Part shown: positions 58,336 to 64,000 of the stretch, piece by piece | How the letters are laid out: each line of letters begins with the position of its first letter | Numbering within the stretch: the first letter of the stretch is position 1 | Assembly: GCA_902729315.2 (NCBI GenBank) | Contig: LR746265.1 | Coordinates: forward strand, 9,109,392 to 9,173,391 | Direction: 5' to 3' | DNA length: 64,000 nt | DNA from: Spirodela intermedia | Taxonomy: Eukaryota; Streptophyta; Magnoliopsida; Alismatales; Araceae | Notes under the pieces: generated by a model | Databases searched by the model: none | Told to the model about the DNA's origin: nothing | Seen by the model: the letters and a program-made list of their open reading frames with translations, nothing else | Made by a program: the position numbers and the translations under genes

Positions 58336-59568
58336 TTTATTAGTCCTTAGCAGTAGCCAAAAGACTTACAAAGATAAAGTTACTTATTAATTCTTTTACA
58401 TGAATCATTTAATTTCTCATTTTTTCACTAGAGACGGTATTCAAATAAATATTCAGATATTTATGTGCATATGTGCCCCTATGTGCATGACGTGCAATGT
58501 CATCCCACACTAGCTGCATGTATGTTGTGCATTCTACACAAACCATCACCCTAACATGCATCAGGAGCAAAGTTGTGATTGAAATCAAGATCCTCCATGT
58601 TGAGGGTGTGACATCGATATCCTATAAGAAAACTAAATCATATTAGCTATAGTCCTATAGGACATAGAAACCAAAATTACAATATGCCAACCCAATCAAA
58701 ACCAAAAGTTGTGTTGGCATAAACTATTTTCAAAATATTTTCTTTAAACTAATGATTTTCCTCATCCTCTAAAATAATAACTGAGAATCGAGCCTTTCAA
58801 AAATATTAAGATACATCATCTCCATGAGTTGGGTTTTTTATCTTGTTGTCCATAAATAGGGATTCTGAATATATATCCTATTTTGTTTAGAGAGATCATT
58901 AGGAGCCAACACGGAGAGGAAATCTTAGGCATCCCATGAATACATGTGAGACAAAGGGTGACATGTTCAATATATTTTTCCATTAATTTTACATAAATTT
59001 CATTCATGGATCATTCTTTTTTATTATTATTATTGGTCGAGAACTAGATTACAAGAGAGAGAGACTGAGTGTATGGTCAAAATTCCATTTCAAGTGTTGA
59101 CTTTGTTGAAGAGTCTCCACCGACTATTCTTTCATCAAAAATATTTATCCACTCATGTCATTTTAATAAAGAAATACTGCAGAGGGATGTTTGACCGCGT
59201 TTTTAGAAAAAATTGCACCTTTAAGACCTGGGAGAGAAGAGGCTGAAGAATCCCCGTCTGAAAGTTTGGTCCGACGAGCTCAGAAACGAAGGCAAGATGG
59301 AGTGTTAACAAGGATACAGCCGTTCTATAAGGCCGCCAATTGAGGCATCCACTAAACGATTGAAATACTTTGATGACTAAAAAAGATTAATTCAATTCCT
59401 CTAGGTAACGGTAAGTCTGAAAAGCCTATTGAGCCCAAAAAGTATCCTTTATTCTCGCAGCATGCCCACCACCCATATGTAGACGGTATTTCGTTATCCA
59501 TATCCCCCACCGTATTATCGTTTGGGAGGGAACAGGGGAGGAGGCTGTCTTCTCACTGGGGGGAGGCT
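58336..59568. other. Retroelement remnant and promoter-side region before the gene at 59569
   Basis: 58336 to about 59050 is AT-rich and follows the LTR2 polypurine tract, so it is probably internal retroelement sequence without a readable gene. From about 59200 the base composition rises in GC towards the gene at 59569. I see no certain promoter element. Confidence 0.4.
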
Positions 59569-59853
59569 ATGGCGGCGACTGGTGCGGCGCTGCCGTCGAG
59601 CTCAGTCCTCTGCGGGAATCTGAGAAAGCAAAGGCGATTCCAGCTGCTTCTGGCCGCCGGTCGAGGGCCGCCGTCTCGTCACTGGTTGCTACGACCACCG
59701 CGGATCACCATTGGCGACGCAGCAGCTCTTCCCCTTGCCTCCATCTCTCCGGCCTCCGGCGGGAATCTATCAGTTCTCATCCCCATCAGGTTTGAACAAC
59801 TCTCTGCCCTTACCTATACTTGCGGCGATTATTCGATGAGAAATACAGCGAGG

Positions 59854-59908
<55 letters not shown>

Positions 59909-60040
59909 AGGGAGGGAGGGAGGGAGAGTCTTATCTGGTTCGAGGGTATTCATTTGTGCGGATCTGCGCAGCTAAGTCTGCGAGGAATGTGAAGAACAAA
60001 GTTCGATGGATTGATTGGGAAATACGGAGAGACAGACGAG

Positions 60041-60075
<35 letters not shown>

Positions 60076-60312
60076 TTGAGCTGATTGCTGGTGTTTTTTG
60101 TTTACAGCACTGTGCTGCTTGTCTTCTACTGGGTGGCCAATTTCGTTGTGCCCGACATGGTGACCAGGGATCTACAGCAGCAGGATGAGCTCTCGAGAGA
60201 CCAGGTGCCAGAAGAGACGAATGACGAGGCAGATGAGAAGCTCTCCGTCACAACCCCTAACTTCCCTGCTCGATCAACTTTGCCCAGAGTTATCAAAAGA
60301 TCCAGACGATGA
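59569..60312 (+). CDS. Small predicted plastid-targeted single-pass membrane protein, two exons, unknown function
   Basis: Exons 59569-59789 and 60108-60312 are joined in phase across a GT-AG intron (the split codon is Ser) to give 141 residues. The N-terminal 70 residues are rich in Ala, Ser and Arg with almost no acidic residues, like a chloroplast transit peptide. One hydrophobic segment, TVLLVFYWVANFVVPDMV, lies at about 75-92, with the strongest part spanning the exon junction. The tail is acidic (QVPEETNDEADEK) and ends basic (RVIKRSRR). I do not recognise the family. The start is chosen because it is the first ATG of an otherwise GC-rich exon. The intron holds long GA repeats. The gene is convergent with the oxidase-like gene downstream. 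Confidence 0.7.
59856..59926 (+). repeat. (GA)n followed by (GGGA)n microsatellite in intron
   Basis: Uninterrupted GA dinucleotides to about 59901, then about six GGGA units. It lies in the intron of the small membrane protein gene. Confidence 0.95.
60042..60072 (+). repeat. (GA)n microsatellite in intron
   Basis: A second GA run in the same intron, about 35 bp before the 3' splice site. Confidence 0.95.
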
Positions 60313-61154
60313 CATGTCACCCATAATACATGTATATTATACGCTGCGAAAGAGGGGGGAGGGAGAGAAAGGAGGAGAGATTCAACTGCAACTTCATACG
60401 AAAAAATTTATGTAAAGATTAAGCTTTTATTTCCATTTACGGGCTATTATGGGTGGTGCCACCGGTTCTTAGATACGGGCTGAAAATCCTTGAAATAATT
60501 ATATCAATCATTATTTCGAAGAAAATCGGATTGAGAAAGAAAACATTCTCATTTAGTTTCGGCAAATGAGCACCCAAACTTCACAGTTAACCATGCCACA
60601 GCGTTGCCAAAGAAGTTCGTGAGATATTTAGAGCGCAGGATTATATCTCCTCAGGTGAGTGGCGAAACACAGAACCACAGAATTGGCAGAGAAGCCTGCG
60701 TTTGGAAGGGATCGGAAGCTCCCATGGAGCTAAGAAGAGAAGGAAGATTTTATTTAGGTCACTGCAATGGCTTCTGGGAAGTCTTTGCATTACTTTTGTC
60801 GTGACAAAGAAGATTGAGAGAGAGAGGAGAGAGAGAGAGAAATAGCCCGAGTGGACGAGGGCCCCTTACAAGGTTGTGGGTTTTCGGGCCCGGCGGAGAG
60901 CGGGCCGTAGTGGGTATTATTTAGCCCATTGCATAGCTTAGAGCAGGATTATCATCATAATAAGGTCCATTACACTTGGGCAGCCCGTGTAAAAATAGAA
61001 GGGGGGGAATGGGTAGATATAAAAGGGAATGATAAATATGCAATTAAACGGCAGCTGGAAGCTGCAGTGGCAAAGGCGATGGCGGAGGAGGCCTCGTCAC
61101 CCCTTCGTGACTGACCGAGCTCCTCCCTCTGCGGCGGCGCGGTGGCGGTGGGAT
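60313..61154. other. Intergenic region between convergent genes
   Basis: Holds the 3' flanks of both genes and a short GA-rich run near 60818-60840. Open frames here (for example 60604-60804) show no domain or splice support. Nothing else is recognised. Confidence 0.6.
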
Positions 61155-61573
61155 TTAGAGGGGGCGGGTGCGGCGGCCGGCGGCGCGGCCGCAGAGGAGG
61201 GCGTTCTTGGGGATGGGGTACTCGTCCCTCCAGGAGTTGACCGGGGAGTACACGCGGAGGTAGAACTGCTGGCCCAGGTACTGCCGGGCCCAGTTCTCAG
61301 ACCTCACGTTCCACATCCCCACGTTGTCCAGGGCCACGTAGATGGCGCTCCACGACCTGGGGTACACCTGCGAGCGCATAACAATTAGGGTTAAGAGGGT
61401 TTAAGGGGTTTAAGAAGGTTTAGGGTTCTCGCTGGCCGGGGAGTAAGTACCTGGACGGTGCTCCGGGCAACTGCGTCTCTCAGGTTGTAGCCGGCCCTGC
61501 TCGCCGGTGACCATTGCCCACCGTCCATCCTGCAACAGCCGCCGTACCCACACCCAGTAAGTCCTGAGGTCTA

Positions 61574-61607
<34 letters not shown>

Positions 61608-62047
61608 GGTGGCCGTAAGTCAGACGCGTACGTACCCGACGACGAAGAAGGAATAGCCGTCGATGTGCCAGGACTGGAGGGTGTCCTCCGAGTTCTCGAA
61701 GATGATCTCGATGAAGTCCCGGAAGTTGGAGGCCATGACGGAGGTCTTGAGGTAGCCGCCGCCGCCAGAGGGGCTGTCGGGGATGCTCCCAGGGGTGAAG
61801 ACCCCGGGGATGTTGTAGAAGTCCGCCACCTTGAGAGGGGTGTCCGCCGGAACAAAGGAGACGCCGTTGACTGCGTACCGCTGCTTGCCGTTGATGACGG
61901 GTGCCGAGTTGGCGAGGCGGATCGTCCGACCCGGGGTGATCAGCCCGTAGTGGTACGACCCCTGGGGGTTCGGCCTCGGCCCGCTCGCCGTCAGGTTCCA
62001 CCTGGTTTGAAACAAAAAACCGAAGAAGAGATCATCACTCCCGCTCA

Positions 62048-62081
<34 letters not shown>

Positions 62082-63325
62082 ATATATATGTATCTATCCT
62101 ATCTCCGTATGTATCTATCTGTCTATCTATCTCAGAATCTGCGTGGTTGTACCTGATAGAGCGGGCCTGGTTGAGGGAGTAGTCGATCTGGATGGTGGGT
62201 CCACCAGGGGGTGGGCCGGGGGGTCCGGCGGCCCCGCCGTTGGAGTAGCGGAGGACGGCGGTGGTGGCGATGACGGGGCTGGTGAAGCGGCTGGAGACGA
62301 CGATGTGGTAGTCCCGGGGGAGCTGGTCGGCCGTCAGGAGGACCGAGTAGGACTGGCCCACGTGGACGTCCAGGTTGGAGTAGGAGCTCTGGAGGGTGTG
62401 GGAGCCTTCCACCTCCACCAGCTTCATCGTGTGGCCTTCGAATCTGATGTTGAAGGACTGGGTCAACCCCACGTTCGATATCCTGAACCTGTATGTTTTA
62501 CCTACATAAATTATCATATTTAGTTACCATCTTCTGGGAAAAAGAGGGCGTCACAAAGAAAATCATCACCAAAACGAATAATACATCTCACGTGCGCGGG
62601 CAAAAAGCATTGAGTTCCTTAAACAAATTAATCGAGAATAAAATGAGAAACCAAACCGGATACATTAATTATGATATTAAGTAAGAACGACTTACGACGG
62701 ATACTTTCTCTAAATAAATGATGCCATTTATAAGGTTAATTATTTATTTCTTTAAAAAAAAATCACCTTGATCCACGGTGAAGGAGGTCCCACCCAATCC
62801 GCGGCCGTTGATGACAAGCCCATCTGGGAAGGGAAGATCCTGGCCGTTATCCAACAGCGCCTTCAAGTCCTGTCAAAGGAAGGGCCACGTTGCGGCGAGG
62901 ATTTTATGATCCACAGAGTGAAAAGGCAGAGAAGGTAGATAATTTATAGAAAAATAAGGCATGTCAAGAGCGGTTCAATTAGAAAATAAAAAAATAAAAA
63001 AACCAAAGCAGGGTTTATGTAGCGAAGAAACCGATTGGTACGAGTTTCAGGTATTGATGCGTGCCGACCAGATTTCCATCCCCTTCATCAAAATTGGCCA
63101 CTTGAGCTCAATATCTAAACCAGAAAACTGAGTCCACAGGGCCTCGTACGCACGCCCGATGATGACTTGTGGTGAATCCGCAACGTGACGAACGAAATAT
63201 GAAGAATTTGCAGAAGAGACGTGCCATCATATCACGTCATGTGGGTCAACATGACCGGACAGAAGCTCGCCGAAATAGAAAGTTGTCTATAAACATAGAA
63301 AGTTCTAGACAAATACATCTCTATC

Positions 63326-63362
<37 letters not shown>

Positions 63363-63870
63363 TGAGAGAGAGCGAATGAAATTCTGCATTAATACAATTG
63401 CAGAACTGCATATATAGACGTAGATATATATATATACATTGCTAAAAACTTGGTATAGCTAAAATAGGAAAGTTAGAACAAATCTATAAAGATTGAAACG
63501 TTCATTGCTAAAAACAGGAAACTTGTGTGTTATAATAAGATTTCCGGGAACGCTAGAAAATAAGGAAAACTGGGGGAGATATGCCATTGATAGACTGACC
63601 GTGTGATTGGCCTTGAACCAGTCGCCGGCCAAGATGGTGTAGTCCGCGGCGGGCGGGGGGAATGGCACCGGGATCCTGGGTCGGCTCAGGATTCTTAAGC
63701 CTCCGAACCCCCCCGCCGCCTTGTGGAAGGCCAGCGACGGGAAGTAGAAGTAGCTCCCGATCTGGTCCTTCACCTGAAGGATGTACGTGAAGTTCCGACC
63801 CGGCGGGATGGGGCAGTTCGTGCCCAGCACCCCGTCCTGCCATGAGTTCCTCCTCTGCTGAATCCCGTTC
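61155..63870 (-). CDS. SKU5-similar (SKS) multicopper-oxidase-like protein, N-terminal exons outside window
   Basis: Minus-strand exons: 63870-63600, 62869-62767, 62501-62153, 62001-61636, 61529-61451, 61367-61155. All have GT-AG introns and matching phases, giving about 460 residues; roughly the first 100 lie beyond the window. Motifs in order: RRNSWQDGVLGTNCPIPPG, VKDQIGSYFYFPS, GDWFKANHT, LPFPDGLVINGRG, GKTYRFRISNVG, WNLTASGPRPNPQGSYHYG, HIDGYSFFVVG and WARQYLGQQFYLRVY. This is the three-cupredoxin SKU5/SKS family, secreted or GPI-anchored wall proteins linked to directional growth of roots and pollen tubes. HIDGY replaces the HxHGH copper motif of ascorbate oxidase, and the C-terminal HCH motif is absent, so oxidase activity is unlikely. 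The C terminus (RAAGRRTRPL) has no hydrophobic GPI signal, as in the shorter SKS members. Confidence 0.9.
61576..61604 (+). repeat. (GA)n microsatellite in SKS intron
   Basis: GA run within the 106-bp intron between the exons ending at 61636 and starting at 61529. On the transcribed minus strand it is a CT tract near the 3' splice site, so it could serve as a polypyrimidine tract. Confidence 0.95.
62050..62079 (+). repeat. (CT)n microsatellite in SKS intron
   Basis: About 15 CT units, followed by TATC/TATG-type short repeats to about 62132, within the intron 62152-62002. Confidence 0.95.
63329..63359 (+). repeat. (AT)n microsatellite in SKS intron
   Basis: About 15 AT units in the intron between the exons ending at 63600 and starting at 62869, followed by a short GA run. 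Confidence 0.95.
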
Positions 63871-64000
63871 CTGAAAGAACCCAAGACCAATCCGAAGCGC
63901 CACGTGAGAAAATCTACCAATCACAAAACTTCCTCGAGGATAAAAAACTACAAGACAGCAAAGTCGGCGCGTGCATGATTTGCAGGCGTGGGCTAAGATT

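Noticed and set aside
61029-61388. 119-codon plus-strand frame at the end of the SKS gene
   Set aside because: Overlaps the last SKS exon in antisense and is explained by high GC content.
61665-62156. Long plus-strand frame opposite the SKS gene
   Set aside because: Shadow of GC-rich exons; the minus strand has matching splice phases and clear family motifs.
1-64000. CRISPR arrays, bacterial operons, riboswitches
   Set aside because: No regularly spaced short repeats with unique spacers. Gene structure with GT-AG introns and LTR retrotransposons is eukaryotic.

Overview
The window reads as flowering-plant nuclear DNA. It is AT-rich and packed with retrotransposons up to about 59 kb, followed by two ordinary intron-containing genes whose exons are GC-rich. 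That contrast in base composition would fit a monocot, but this is an inference. No bacterial, organellar or CRISPR-like structure was seen.

Retrotransposon part (1-59 kb). One Ty3/gypsy family of Athila type dominates. I recognise it from the RT/RNase H/integrase motifs, a primer-binding site matching the 3' end of tRNA-Asp (TGGCGCCGTTGCCGGGGA), and a G-run polypurine tract. Its LTR is about 1.63 kb, runs TGATAAGTC...GTCACGTCA, and occurs at least ten times as paired, solo, nested or broken copies. Main units: the 3' end of a plus-strand element (1-5328) whose LTR holds a solo LTR; a scrambled stretch of LTR and integrase pieces (5329-8533); a minus-strand element with gag but no pol, carrying an unfamiliar acidic ORF instead (8534-14277); a plus-strand gag-pol element (14475-22782); and a complete minus-strand element (31300-41669, TSD GTAAC) nested in an older plus-strand relic (29817-42527). 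A second, distantly related LTR family forms an inverted pair (50139-54106 and 56161-58320).

Inside this sits a duplicated block (22946-29816 and 44490-49726). Each copy carries one casein-kinase-1/MUT9-like protein kinase gene with 12 inferred exons (24025-27039 and 45569-48583). The two genes are almost identical, keep every splice junction and all kinase catalytic residues, and both lack the long C-terminal region usual in the family. Copy 1 has a solo LTR (TSD ATACC) that copy 2 lacks. A real recent duplication or two haplotypes assembled in series would both explain this.

Gene part (59-64 kb). A two-exon plus-strand gene (59569-60312) encodes a 141-residue protein with a transit-peptide-like N terminus and one membrane segment. 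A convergent minus-strand gene (61155-63870, continuing past the window end) encodes an SKU5-similar member of the multicopper oxidase family that has lost the copper ligands at the sites I can see.

The features most worth follow-up are the pol-less Athila derivative with its acidic ORF, the duplicated truncated kinase block with its LTR-edged junctions, the same-length antisense ORF in several LTR copies, and the regulatory motifs inside the LTR (terminal hairpin, as-1-like TGACG pair, Pol III B-box-like sequence).
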